DNA of 25,538 nucleotides. Source: a virus. This document shows positions 7,428-16,080 of the stretch, piece after piece (within the stretch, counting starts at the first letter, position 1; every line of letters begins with the position of its first letter). The notes beneath the pieces are model-generated. The model was not told the DNA's origin and ran no database searches. It saw nothing but the letters and a program-made list of their open reading frames with translations. The position numbers and the translations under genes were made by a program. The stretch spans positions 1-25,538 of the IMG/VR virus record IMGVR_UViG_3300030107_005633. One strand, written 5' to 3'.

Positions 7428-7538
7428 TTCCTGCCCCATTGGGGGCCGAGTTCATGGAAGTCGTGCTTGGTCGGTCGGTCTAGCACATGCTTACTCCGCT
7501 TCCGCGAACTTCGGTCCCCTTTTTCTTTTGGTTGTGTC

Positions 7539-10253
7539 ATGTCCTGCGACCCCACAGAACTGGGTGCCCTCTGCGACCAATGCCCCCTCGGTCCGCGCGG
7601 AGTCTTTCGTCCTGACTTCTTTCAGCCCGTTCTACCTGAACATCGCGGTGCAGCCAAAACTCTCGTCGTCACCAATAGTCCGACGATGGACGACGAGAGA
7701 GAAGGACGGCCTTTACAGGGTGCCTCAGGTCAAGAACTGACCTCTGCCCTCCACCGTGCCGGTCTTCGGCGCAAAGACGTTTCCGTCACACCTGTGATTC
7801 TCTGCCGCCTACCGGGTGCCGCAGCAGGTGCATGGAAACGACTCAAACGAAAACTTGACGCGACAAACAAGAAGCGCGCGGAGATGGGGGCCAAGCCCAT
7901 CCTCCCGCCGACGCACTACTGCCGCCCACGTCTCCTCAATGACCTCGCAAAGTACAAGCAGGTTGTCCCGTTGGGTAAGATTGCTACGCAAGCTGTGACA
8001 GGCTCAGACGCCTCTATTGAGCGAACACGCGGTGACCTCATCTTTGTCAGCGCAGAGATGCGCCGGACGTTCAAGCGAGATGAGGCGGTCTGGAAGGTGG
8101 TGCCTGCAATGCACCCTGCGACCACGCTCCGCTCTCCAGCATGGAGACCTGTCCTCGTGGCGGACCTACAGAAAGCAGACCGCTGGTTCAACGGTCGGTT
8201 ACGCTGGTCCAAACCCGAAACACTGTGGCGACCCACACCTCAGGAACTACGCGACTGGTTTGCACGGGACGAACCGTTCTGGGCGTATGACCTTGAGACT
8301 GACGGCATTCACACCAATAAGTGTAATGTTCGGACGATTGCCATCGCTACACCGGACAGCACACTTCATGTGTCTCAGGCGGTGGGTCTGTCTTTCCTAT
8401 CTACTGACGGGCACACTCGGTTCTACGAACCAGAGGTCGAGGCCGAGATATACGACATCCTTCGTGGCGCATTCACAGACGGACGTATCTGGGTGGGGCA
8501 CAACGCCGGCTATTTCGACCGCAAAGTCGTTGAGACCTGGCTGGGCGTGACTCCACACCCCATCGTCGACACACTGTTCGGCGCACGGTTTCGAAGCCCG
8601 GATCTGCCCAAGGGACTGAAGACCGTCGGGTCCATTCTCACTGACGTAGAGCGGTGGGAGACCACAGAGAAGGGGACCAAGATCGCAACAGGTTCCGAGG
8701 ACGATGATGAACTTCTCAAGTACAACGTCATCGATGCTGTGGTCAACGTCAGGATCACGAGACCCCTGTTGACAGATGCAGATGAGGTCGGTGCGTTCCG
8801 TCCCCTCAGCGAGGACATCCGACCACCGGGCTGGCCCACTGACCGGGCATGGAATCTCTGGGAGGTGGACCACCACACCCAAGAGATGTGCGTCGAAATG
8901 AACAAGAACGGTGTTTGGATCGACCAGAAGAAAAGGTTCGAACTGGAAGTTGAGTACGAGCACTCTGTCATCCAGCGAGAGAAGCGCATCCGTGAACTGG
9001 GCGATGACCTGTCCCCCGGCTCCTACGATCAGATCCGACATCTGCTTTATGAGAAGTGGAAGCTGCCGATTCCTCCAACGATGGATGCCCGAGAGTTTTA
9101 TACCGACACCGGGCTGCCCGGCACAGACGACAACGTGCTCCGTGCCCACATGGCAGGTGGTCTGTTGTCAGAGAAGCAAGCTGCGTTCATCCGTGAGCTT
9201 CGATTGTTTCGTCGAGAGAAGAACAAGATCCTCGGCACGGTCCTCATCCCCCTGCGGACCAGAGAGGAAGACCCAAAGAAGGGGTTGGTCTGGGAAGATG
9301 GACGAGTTCGAAGTACGTGGAACGCCCATGTCACGAGCGTCGGTCGTCTCTCCAGCAGCGGTCCAAACCTCCAGAACATCGGGAACCGGAAGGGCCAGGG
9401 CCGACTCAAGTCTGTCTTCGCAGCACCACCGGGACGCATCTTCGTGGGTGCTGACCTTGACCAAGCGCACTTGAGGATCACAGCAAACTACTGGAAGATC
9501 CCTCGTTTGCTCGAGTGCTTCGAGAAGAACCTCGACCCACACGGACTGCTCTGCCAAGACATCTTCGGCAAAGACTATGAGAACGCAGATGGTTGGGGAC
9601 CCGAAGGGTTCTCCGTCGCACGCAAGCCGCCCAAGGGGAAAGCCAAGAGTATGCGTGACGTCATGAAGACGTTCCGGTACGCCAGTATCTACTGGGCAGA
9701 TCCCAACACAGTCTGGCGTGTACTGACCTCGACCGAGACGGACGATGCACAGTTGCCCTACGCAAATATGACCAGCCGCCAGGTCAGAACATTTCACAGA
9801 CGCTGGCTCAAGGCCGAACCCGAGTGGCTCCAAGCGTGGCAGCTGATGCTCAATATCTTTGCGGCTCAGGGCTATATCGAAGAGCCTGTCATGGGTCGAC
9901 GGTCTGGCGGACTGAGCGACGGAAAGAAGAACGAAGTCGTGAACTTTCCCATTCTTGCTGCCGAATCAAGCCTGATGCGTATCGCTGAGATTCGAATCCG
10001 CGATGCGTTCCCTTACGAATTTGCCGGCCCTGGGACCGGAATGATCCACCAGTGCCACGACTCGATAGCCGTCGAGGTGCCGCTGCCTCCAGGGTGTGAC
10101 CCACTCTGGAAGCCCAAACGTGGTGAGCCTCTGCCGCCGACGCTGGAGCACTGGAAAAACTTGGTCGAGGAGTGCATGACTGTCCGGGTACCCGGATGGC
10201 CTGTCGTCCTTACCTCAGAGGCCGATGTCGGCCGAACTTTGAAAGATGTATAG
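7539..10253 (+). CDS. Family A DNA polymerase with N-terminal UDG-like Fe-S domain and 3'-5' exonuclease
   Basis: 904 residues from ATG 7539; an earlier in-frame TTG (7467) is less likely, although no clear SD precedes either. Residues 1-220 resemble a family 4/5 uracil-DNA glycosylase: C12, C15, C89 and C128 are placed like the four Fe-S ligands, and MHPATTLRSP (191-200) matches the HP motif. The catalytic GEAPG box, however, reads TNSPT (45-49). A DnaQ-type exonuclease follows (DLETDG 251-256, GHNAGYFD, YNVIDAV). The polymerase domain has motif A DLDQAHLR (D639), motif B RDVMKTFRYASIY (706-718) and motif C HDS (840-842). It is the phage replicase. C-terminal motifs leave no doubt about the polymerase part. 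Confidence 0.95.
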   Translation: MSCDPTELGALCDQCPLGPRGVFRPDFFQPVLPEHRGAAKTLVVTNSPTMDDEREGRPLQGASGQELTSALHRAGLRRKDVSVTPVILCRLPGAAAGAWKRLKRKLDATNKKRAEMGAKPILPPTHYCRPRLLNDLAKYKQVVPLGKIATQAVTGSDASIERTRGDLIFVSAEMRRTFKRDEAVWKVVPAMHPATTLRSPAWRPVLVADLQKADRWFNGRLRWSKPETLWRPTPQELRDWFARDEPFWAYDLETDGIHTNKCNVRTIAIATPDSTLHVSQAVGLSFLSTDGHTRFYEPEVEAEIYDILRGAFTDGRIWVGHNAGYFDRKVVETWLGVTPHPIVDTLFGARFRSPDLPKGLKTVGSILTDVERWETTEKGTKIATGSEDDDELLKYNVIDAVVNVRITRPLLTDADEVGAFRPLSEDIRPPGWPTDRAWNLWEVDHHTQEMCVEMNKNGVWIDQKKRFELEVEYEHSVIQREKRIRELGDDLSPGSYDQIRHLLYEKWKLPIPPTMDAREFYTDTGLPGTDDNVLRAHMAGGLLSEKQAAFIRELRLFRREKNKILGTVLIPLRTREEDPKKGLVWEDGRVRSTWNAHVTSVGRLSSSGPNLQNIGNRKGQGRLKSVFAAPPGRIFVGADLDQAHLRITANYWKIPRLLECFEKNLDPHGLLCQDIFGKDYENADGWGPEGFSVARKPPKGKAKSMRDVMKTFRYASIYWADPNTVWRVLTSTETDDAQLPYANMTSRQVRTFHRRWLKAEPEWLQAWQLMLNIFAAQGYIEEPVMGRRSGGLSDGKKNEVVNFPILAAESSLMRIAEIRIRDAFPYEFAGPGTGMIHQCHDSIAVEVPLPPGCDPLWKPKRGEPLPPTLEHWKNLVEECMTVRVPGWPVVLTSEADVGRTLKDV

Positions 10254-10261
10254 GAGTAACA

Positions 10262-10702
10262 ATGCAACAGATTGGCAGATGGTTTTTGGCTCACAGTAGG
10301 GGAACAAGTGTCCCCGAGATTGAGCAAATGTGTGCGGAACTCGAACCACGATTGTGCGGGGGCGGTTGGCTTGCTCAGGTCACACCCGGACGAGATGACT
10401 TCTCAATGCGCGCTGCCGCAGAGGGTGGCTGGAAGGGTTGGGCCCGAGGTATCGGAGTGGCTGAGAGCTGGGATGGTAGCCCGCTTTATCACGGATGCGT
10501 GGTACCGGTTCACACGCGCAACGACCTCTGGGTCGGACGCGCCACGGCAGACATCGTGCAGAGCTTCCTCTGGGAGAGCAAACACGCGATGCTCTGGATT
10601 CTCAGTGAAGAGAGGCTGGTCCGAGTCACCGACATTCAACGCGGACCTGATGACGAGTACAAGCGCTGGGCGAAACTTATCATCGAAGGCGGTGCGGAAT
10701 GA
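10262..10702 (+). CDS. Hypothetical phage protein in replication operon
   Basis: 146 residues from ATG 10262, five bases after an AGGAG that overlaps the polymerase stop; longer in-frame starts run into the polymerase gene. The protein is Trp-rich (about 10 Trp), with GGWLAQVTPGRDDF, GGWKGWARGIG and HAMLWILSEERLVRVTDI segments, and looks like a compact alpha/beta fold. No catalytic motif or family is recognised. Its stop overlaps the next start (ATGA), so it is translationally coupled to the methyltransferase-like gene. Confidence 0.8.
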   Translation: MQQIGRWFLAHSRGTSVPEIEQMCAELEPRLCGGGWLAQVTPGRDDFSMRAAAEGGWKGWARGIGVAESWDGSPLYHGCVVPVHTRNDLWVGRATADIVQSFLWESKHAMLWILSEERLVRVTDIQRGPDDEYKRWAKLIIEGGAE

Positions 10703-11316
10703 GCGGTCGCACACGGAAACACGGTGAGCGCGCACCACTGGATGCCTACTATACAGACGACCGAGTTGCTTGGGCGATTGTTCAGGAGGTCATGCGTCAC
10801 ATCATTATTATGGACGAACCGCCTCTGAGAATTCTTGAGCCGCATGTCGGCGGTGGTGCTTTCATTCGGGCGTTCAAACGTCTCAACAACCCGAAGATCA
10901 AATACACGGCCATGGATTTAAACCCTGAGTCAGAGGGTCTGAAGCTTGCGGATACGGTGCTTCCTTGTGGAGATTTCCTCGAGTTCGCTGAGAACTGGAA
11001 TCCCAAACGCAAGCCCTACGACATCGTGATCGGCAACCCCCCGTTTTCTGATGACGGAGTTGTCGTGGCGCACGAGCACATCGAGGCTGCCCGTAAGGTT
11101 GGCCGGTGGGTGATTATGCTCACCCGTGTTGGTCTCTTCACTGCGCTCCGCCGTCGTGAATGGTGTCGCAAATTCAAGCCCCTACTTACCTACGACCTCG
11201 CCCCTCGTCCCAGTTTCACTGGCCGAGGAACAGACAGCGCCGAGTACCGCGTCAGCGTGATCGGTCCCTACCTACCTCACACAAGCCGCCACAACATTCT
11301 GTGGTGGAAGGAGTAA
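10699..11316 (+). CDS. N6-adenine DNA methyltransferase-like protein
   Basis: 205 residues. It shows a Rossmann SAM-binding motif I, ILEPHVGGGAFIRAF, an acidic motif II region (YTAMDLNP), and motif IV IGNPPFSDD. NPPF is the catalytic signature of amino-methyltransferases acting on adenine N6. Motif order (I before IV) fits gamma/Dam-type enzymes or small phage methyltransferases. It lacks a large target-recognition domain, so specificity is not predictable. It may mark phage DNA against restriction; RNA or protein substrates cannot be excluded. It overlaps the upstream gene by 4 bases and sits 1 base before the ATPase gene. Confidence 0.8.
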   Translation: MSGRTRKHGERAPLDAYYTDDRVAWAIVQEVMRHIIIMDEPPLRILEPHVGGGAFIRAFKRLNNPKIKYTAMDLNPESEGLKLADTVLPCGDFLEFAENWNPKRKPYDIVIGNPPFSDDGVVVAHEHIEAARKVGRWVIMLTRVGLFTALRRREWCRKFKPLLTYDLAPRPSFTGRGTDSAEYRVSVIGPYLPHTSRHNILWWKE

Positions 11317-11317
11317 C

Positions 11318-12784
11318 ATGAGCATTCTTACCAAGAAACCATACGTATCGAAAGTTGTGTCCAACTTGAAGAGTCCCTGTGACTCGGCATGGAGCACCAC
11401 TCTTACTGAGAAAACTCTCATTGTCGGAGACAACGGGAGCGGAAAGACCGCGATTGTCCAAGCGCTTGAGCTGGCACTGACTGGTGCTGCGGACGACATT
11501 GTTGGGCGATCAGGTGTCAAAGATGTCGGTACGCTGAAAGGTCTCGCACCGGGCGAACCTCTTTCGTCTGAAGTCATCCTCTCCAACGGGCAGATGGCAT
11601 CATTCTCCCTCGACGGGAAAAAGCGCCACATGTCTGCTTACGAAGACGCTTTGGTATTACGGGATGTCAAGGCAGCACTGCTCGCTGGACCTGCCAAGGC
11701 GCGTGAGGCGTTGCTGCATTGGCTGTCTGACGACATTGACCAGTCAGCCATTCTCGGAGCACTGTCCGCAGATGATGCCAAGGCGATGATGGAGATCGGT
11801 CAGCACAAGAAAGGTGCCCCTGCGGTCGTGCTGGCTCGGGTCATCGACCATCTAAATTCCCAAGGCCGCAAACTGAACGCTGAAATCAAAGGCGCGAAAA
11901 AGATCATCGAGCAGATGTCTGGTGAACTCACCAGTCGCCCCCTCGACGAGGACATCGAAGCAGCCGAGACAGCCGCAGCCGAGGCACAGAAGAAACTGAA
12001 CGAGTCCAAGGCAGCACACGCTCACGCACTGTTGGCTGTGTCTCGTGACGCAGCAGAGACATGGTGCCCTGTCTGCTCCAGCGAAGTGGGTGCAGACCAT
12101 CTCGGCAAAGTTTTCCGATTTTGGGAGGCGCAGTTGGGTAGCGAGAACATTCTCGCCTCTGATGTCGTTGAGGCGCACAAGCACTTGACTGAGATTCGCG
12201 CAGCGGCTCAGGCTTGGGACCGCATGACAAACTCCCGTCGTGCCATCCGAGAGATGGAGCAGAGCGTTGAGAAAGGCAAACGGTTGAAAGCTGTCCTATC
12301 TGAGGTGTCTACTCGACTGCTCGACACAGCGCTGGGCCGATTCGTCGTCGAGGTCCAAGAACGTCTGCCCTCTGGCTGGACATTTGGGATCAACGCAAGC
12401 GGAACGGTGCGTGTCGGACTGCGTAGTCTCGACGGCACACTCCGTCCCAGTCTCTCTGGCGCTGAGTGGGCTGCGGTGACTGCCGCAATTGGCTCTGTGG
12501 TGGCCGAGCGCAGAGCGGTTGAAATGCCTATCCTTATTCTGGAGGACCGTGCGTGGGATGAAACCACACTTGCGTCTGTGATGACATCCCTCCGGTCATT
12601 CAGCGGTCAGGTTATTATCACGACGACGCGCGGACCAAGCGCACCGGTCGCAGGATGGAGCGTTGTCTCCGTTGATCTCGACCAACAGGGACCCACCTCC
12701 CGTATCATGCGTCGACTGACTGAGACAGGATATACTGAGACAAATGCCGACAGGGCTCAACTGCAAAGTTTGAGTCGTCAATAA
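11318..12784 (+). CDS. Rad50/SbcC-like SMC-type ATPase with CPVC hook
   Basis: 488 residues with an AAGGAG SD. Walker A GDNGSGKT (37-44) and the preceding KTLIVGDN are typical of RecF/SbcC/Rad50 heads. A short coiled-coil arm (about 180-225) leads to a CPVC turn (C250-C253), the zinc-hook signature, then a return helix. The ABC signature SLSGAEW (378-384) and Walker B ILILEDRAWDE (405-415) close the head. The arm is much shorter than in bacterial SbcC (about 1,000 residues). Such ATPases act with an Mre11/SbcD nuclease on DNA ends and hairpins. A metallophosphoesterase three genes downstream is a possible partner. Confidence 0.85.
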   Translation: MSILTKKPYVSKVVSNLKSPCDSAWSTTLTEKTLIVGDNGSGKTAIVQALELALTGAADDIVGRSGVKDVGTLKGLAPGEPLSSEVILSNGQMASFSLDGKKRHMSAYEDALVLRDVKAALLAGPAKAREALLHWLSDDIDQSAILGALSADDAKAMMEIGQHKKGAPAVVLARVIDHLNSQGRKLNAEIKGAKKIIEQMSGELTSRPLDEDIEAAETAAAEAQKKLNESKAAHAHALLAVSRDAAETWCPVCSSEVGADHLGKVFRFWEAQLGSENILASDVVEAHKHLTEIRAAAQAWDRMTNSRRAIREMEQSVEKGKRLKAVLSEVSTRLLDTALGRFVVEVQERLPSGWTFGINASGTVRVGLRSLDGTLRPSLSGAEWAAVTAAIGSVVAERRAVEMPILILEDRAWDETTLASVMTSLRSFSGQVIITTTRGPSAPVAGWSVVSVDLDQQGPTSRIMRRLTETGYTETNADRAQLQSLSRQ

Positions 12785-12796
12785 GAAGGAGGCATC

Positions 12797-13030
12797 GTGA
12801 TCTGTGCCGAATGCGGTGCTCGCCTATATGTACTGACCTCAAGGCACAGCGGTAGCGACAGGGATTTCCTGCGTAACAAGAGCCTCATCGCTACCGCACT
12901 TAAGGTGGTGGGTTGGTACACAGCCGAGTGGGTGGTTCGTCACCGGCAGTGCAAGAAATGCGGATGGAGCACCAAAACAATAGAGATACCGATGGACGAT
13001 TTACAGAACGGATGGACCCCGAAGGAGTAA
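12797..13030 (+). CDS. Small zinc-ribbon protein (NrdR-like Cys pattern)
   Basis: 77 residues from a GTG start behind GAAGGAGG. Two CxxC(G) knuckles (C3-C6 in MICAECG, and QCKKCGW) flank about 50 residues containing a basic VVRHRQCKKCGWSTKT. The pattern resembles the zinc ribbon of NrdR-type or transcription-factor proteins, but no ATP cone is present. It is probably a nucleic-acid-binding accessory to the replication genes around it. Its stop shares an A with the next ATG (TAATGATG). Confidence 0.75.
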   Translation: MICAECGARLYVLTSRHSGSDRDFLRNKSLIATALKVVGWYTAEWVVRHRQCKKCGWSTKTIEIPMDDLQNGWTPKE

Positions 13031-13032
13031 TG

Positions 13033-15087
13033 ATGGAACAGATGGAAACCGAGCGCCCAGGCGATGACAGCACACACTATCTACGTGCAGTACTCGAGGC
13101 GGAAACCAAGGAAGCAAGGGCAGATGCGCTTGCGGAAGCACGTACGCCAGAGGCGATGGACCTACTGGCCGAGGACTGGGCCGACGACGCACAGCGTAAA
13201 ATACTGACGACTCTGTTCTCATCGCTCGAAGCGACACCCGGCTGCACTGTCAAAGCGCGCTCACTGCGTAAGGCCATTGAGGGTCTTGCATCCACGCGAC
13301 AGACGGAGGCGCGGCTTGATCAACTTGAGGCCGCAATCACCGAGACAACATTGGCTGCTGCGCTGACAGGTCGCCTGCCCCCTGAGAGTCTGGTGTCGGC
13401 ACCTGTGCTGGCTGACCTCCGGGTACCTCGTGGGTATCAAGTCGCACCCAATGGTATCTTCAAGCTGTCGGCATCGCCCGATGGAGACGTAGTCGCCACT
13501 CGCATCGCAGCCACACCGATATTCATCGTGGGTCGCACCATTGATGTGTTGTCGAGCCAGGCGTACAGACAGGTCGTGTGGCTCACGCCTCAGGGCTGGG
13601 CGTCTCGGGTGGTGGACCGTCGTACCCTCTGCGACGGTCGGCAAATACTGGGCCTCGCAACTTACGAAGCGCCGGTCAGTTCAAACACTTCAGGTCAGAT
13701 TATCTCGTGGTTGTCAGAGTTTGAGGCAGAGAACCTGTGGCGGTTCACGACGGTACAGACAACACCGCGCATGGGTTGGCAGCCGGATGGATCGTTCATG
13801 TTGCCCGATCAGCACTACGCCCTAACTGCCGCAGCCCGGTACAAATTCATGCCCCCTGACGGGCAGGAACATGTGTCGAGGGGCTGGCTGACGAGCGGGA
13901 CATGGGAGGGCTGGCAGGAAGCTGTCGTCGGTGTCTCTGAGCATCCAATCATGATGATCGCAATCTATGCCGCAGCCACCAGCCCGTTGCTCCAGATCTT
14001 CAACATCCCAGGGTTCGTCGTAGACATTTGTGGTGAAACGTCGGGAGGTAAAACAACGGCCTTACGTCTTGCGGCCAGCGTTTGGGGTAAGCCCAGTGAC
14101 TCATACCCCACAGCCATGTACTCATGGGATGCGACACGGGTATGGATTGAACGCACAGCCGGTACGCTGTACAACCTGCCGCTGATTCTCGATGAGACCA
14201 AGCGGGTCAAGAACACCAAGATCATTCGAGATGTCATCTACGATTTCTGTCAGGGGCAGGGTCGAGGTCGTGGTCGTCCAGACGGCACACGTCGGTCAGA
14301 GACATGGCGCAGTGTCCTCATCTCCAGTGGAGAGGGGTCAGCCGTCACGTACAGTCAGGACGCAGGTACCCGTGCTCGTGTCATCACACTCGACGGGAAG
14401 CCGTTGGGCATCGACCCGTCAAAGGGTGGTCCTGCCGCTGACAGACTGCAAGCTGGTATCCGAGTGCACCACGGGCATTTGGGTCGTCGACTCGCTGAGT
14501 ATCTGGTGGCAACGCAAAACGACCATCAGGCTCTGAGAGATCTATTCCACCAGTGGCGACAGCACTACACAGACAATGCGCGAAACGCCGTTGCCAAGAG
14601 ACACGCGGCATACCTGGCTGCCATGGCTGTCACAGCCACGATCCTGCATGATCATCTCGATGTGCCCGCTGCTCAGTGTGACCCCTTCTTGATGCTGGCC
14701 GAGGCGGCCCACAAGTCTGGCGGAGAATCCGACCGTCCGTTGGAGGCATTGCAGGATCTGGTGTCTTGGTGCGCCGCCAATCAGAATCGGTTCTGGGGTC
14801 GTCATGATCGAGGTCCAAACGGCGAACCCCGCGTTCCCTACGGTGGGTGGGCTGGTGTCTGGGGCGACGGAGACGACTGGAGTTTCATCGCCATTTCTGG
14901 TGCGACATTGAGGAACCAACTTGAGTCTGCTGGACACCATCCCCCTGAGATTCTGTCTCGGTGGGCTGGGCGGGATTGGCTTGTCAAGAGTTCATCTCGA
15001 CTCAGTCGCACGGTTCGTCTCGACGGTCAACCTACTCGCTGCTATTGTATTCGCAAAGAGGCCATCGAGTTGGCCCTGATCGATTGA
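13033..15087 (+). CDS. DUF927-type ATPase, helicase/primase-associated
   Basis: About 684 residues. ATG 13033 is preferred over 13030 because it lies 5 bases after AAGGAG; the longer open frame upstream overlaps the zinc-ribbon gene. The C-terminal half carries a P-loop VDICGETSGGKTTALRLAASVWG (K340), Walker B LPLILDETKRV (D387, E388), and LISSGEGS and RVITLDG segments, as in DUF927 proteins of phages and integrative elements. These are RecA/AAA-like ATPases often linked to primase domains and thought to be replicative helicases. The N-terminal ~200 residues are mainly helical with no visible primase motif. It probably serves as the phage replicative ATPase. Confidence 0.82.
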   Translation: MEQMETERPGDDSTHYLRAVLEAETKEARADALAEARTPEAMDLLAEDWADDAQRKILTTLFSSLEATPGCTVKARSLRKAIEGLASTRQTEARLDQLEAAITETTLAAALTGRLPPESLVSAPVLADLRVPRGYQVAPNGIFKLSASPDGDVVATRIAATPIFIVGRTIDVLSSQAYRQVVWLTPQGWASRVVDRRTLCDGRQILGLATYEAPVSSNTSGQIISWLSEFEAENLWRFTTVQTTPRMGWQPDGSFMLPDQHYALTAAARYKFMPPDGQEHVSRGWLTSGTWEGWQEAVVGVSEHPIMMIAIYAAATSPLLQIFNIPGFVVDICGETSGGKTTALRLAASVWGKPSDSYPTAMYSWDATRVWIERTAGTLYNLPLILDETKRVKNTKIIRDVIYDFCQGQGRGRGRPDGTRRSETWRSVLISSGEGSAVTYSQDAGTRARVITLDGKPLGIDPSKGGPAADRLQAGIRVHHGHLGRRLAEYLVATQNDHQALRDLFHQWRQHYTDNARNAVAKRHAAYLAAMAVTATILHDHLDVPAAQCDPFLMLAEAAHKSGGESDRPLEALQDLVSWCAANQNRFWGRHDRGPNGEPRVPYGGWAGVWGDGDDWSFIAISGATLRNQLESAGHHPPEILSRWAGRDWLVKSSSRLSRTVRLDGQPTRCYCIRKEAIELALID

Positions 15088-15099
15088 TGCGAGGCGTCG

Positions 15100-16080
15100 A
15101 TGGCTATTGGTGTTTCAGACTATCTGATGGAGATCTATGAAGCGAGGAAGGACCAGGTTGACTGGTCACAGTCGTCGCGTCAGATCGCGAAACTGCTCGG
15201 TATCTCACCCACCAGCGTCGGTAAACTGAAACAGCTGCGTGTCTCTGAGCTCGGTGAGGACGCCATCAAACGAAAGTTCGAGGCGATTGAGGGGCCGGGG
15301 TCCGACAAGCCACGACCCACTCACCTCGTCATCGGAGACGCCCATGCCGCCCCGGGCCAAAGCCTCGGGCGGTTCCTGCTTTTGGGCCGCATGATTCGAG
15401 ACATCCGACCCGACGTTGTCATTTGCATCGGGGACTGGGCAGACATGGAGAGTCTGAGCCACTACGACAAGGGCAAGCGTTCATTCGAGGGACGCCGATA
15501 CAGTCGTGACATCGATGTAGCCAACCGCGCACTGGCCCTGCTACACCAACCCATCGACGAACACAACGCGCAGTACCCAGATAATCCTGTGCAACCTCGG
15601 TTCGTGTACTGCGAGGGGAATCACGAGTATCGGATCGAGCGTGCCAAGATCGACAGCCCGGGCATCGACGCCATCGATCTGTCAGACATTGATTTCGAAC
15701 GTAGGGGCTGGGAGGTGTTCCGATTCCTTAAGCCGGCTGAGATCGATGGTGTGATGTATTGTCACTACCTGACCAGCCAGAACACAGCCCGTGCGATTGG
15801 TGGTGTCAACGCTGCCAGGTCCCTGCTGCTGAAGAAGCATATCAGTTGCGTAGTCGGCCACTCTCATCTGCTCAACTACAACACGACGATGGCAGGGATG
15901 TCGCGACGCATGCACGCACTGGTCTGTGGATATTACTGTGACGTACCGCAGACATACGCTGAACAAAGTAATGCCGGGTGGTGGCCCGGCATCTGTGTCC
16001 TCCGTCGTGTCGAGGATGGTGACTACGATTTGGAACTCTGGTCTATGCGTCGGATCCGCGATCGGTGGAAGAATCGGTAG
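15100..16080 (+). CDS. Calcineurin-like metallophosphoesterase with N-terminal HTH
   Basis: 326 residues. All two-metal phosphoesterase motifs are present: GDAH (D80, H82), GDWAD (D112), GNHE (N174, H175), a His at 222 (CHYL) and GHSH (H254, H256). The first ~50 residues contain a helix-turn-helix (SRQIAKLLGISPTSVGKLKQL), suggesting DNA targeting. Phage members of this superfamily can be DNA nucleases (SbcD/Mre11-like) or phosphodiesterases. Presence in the same operon as a Rad50-like ATPase supports, but does not prove, a DNA-processing role. Its 3' end overlaps a convergent gene by 38 bases. Confidence 0.88.
   Translation: MAIGVSDYLMEIYEARKDQVDWSQSSRQIAKLLGISPTSVGKLKQLRVSELGEDAIKRKFEAIEGPGSDKPRPTHLVIGDAHAAPGQSLGRFLLLGRMIRDIRPDVVICIGDWADMESLSHYDKGKRSFEGRRYSRDIDVANRALALLHQPIDEHNAQYPDNPVQPRFVYCEGNHEYRIERAKIDSPGIDAIDLSDIDFERRGWEVFRFLKPAEIDGVMYCHYLTSQNTARAIGGVNAARSLLLKKHISCVVGHSHLLNYNTTMAGMSRRMHALVCGYYCDVPQTYAEQSNAGWWPGICVLRRVEDGDYDLELWSMRRIRDRWKNR

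Noticed and set aside
6783-7439. Minus-strand frame of 218 codons
   Set aside because: Antisense to the SSB-like gene, no SD, and not consistent with the surrounding plus-strand operon.
7428-7538. Intrinsic terminator before the polymerase (GCCCC/GGGGC stem, then a T-rich run near 7519-7529)
   Set aside because: The stem is only 5 bp and about 80 bases from the T-run; the nearer CGA/TCG stem is 3 bp. Too weak to call.
8397-9149. Open minus-strand frame of 250 codons, and another at 9168-9833
   Set aside because: Both are inside the polymerase gene, whose family motifs are certain; no SD and no recognisable protein pattern.
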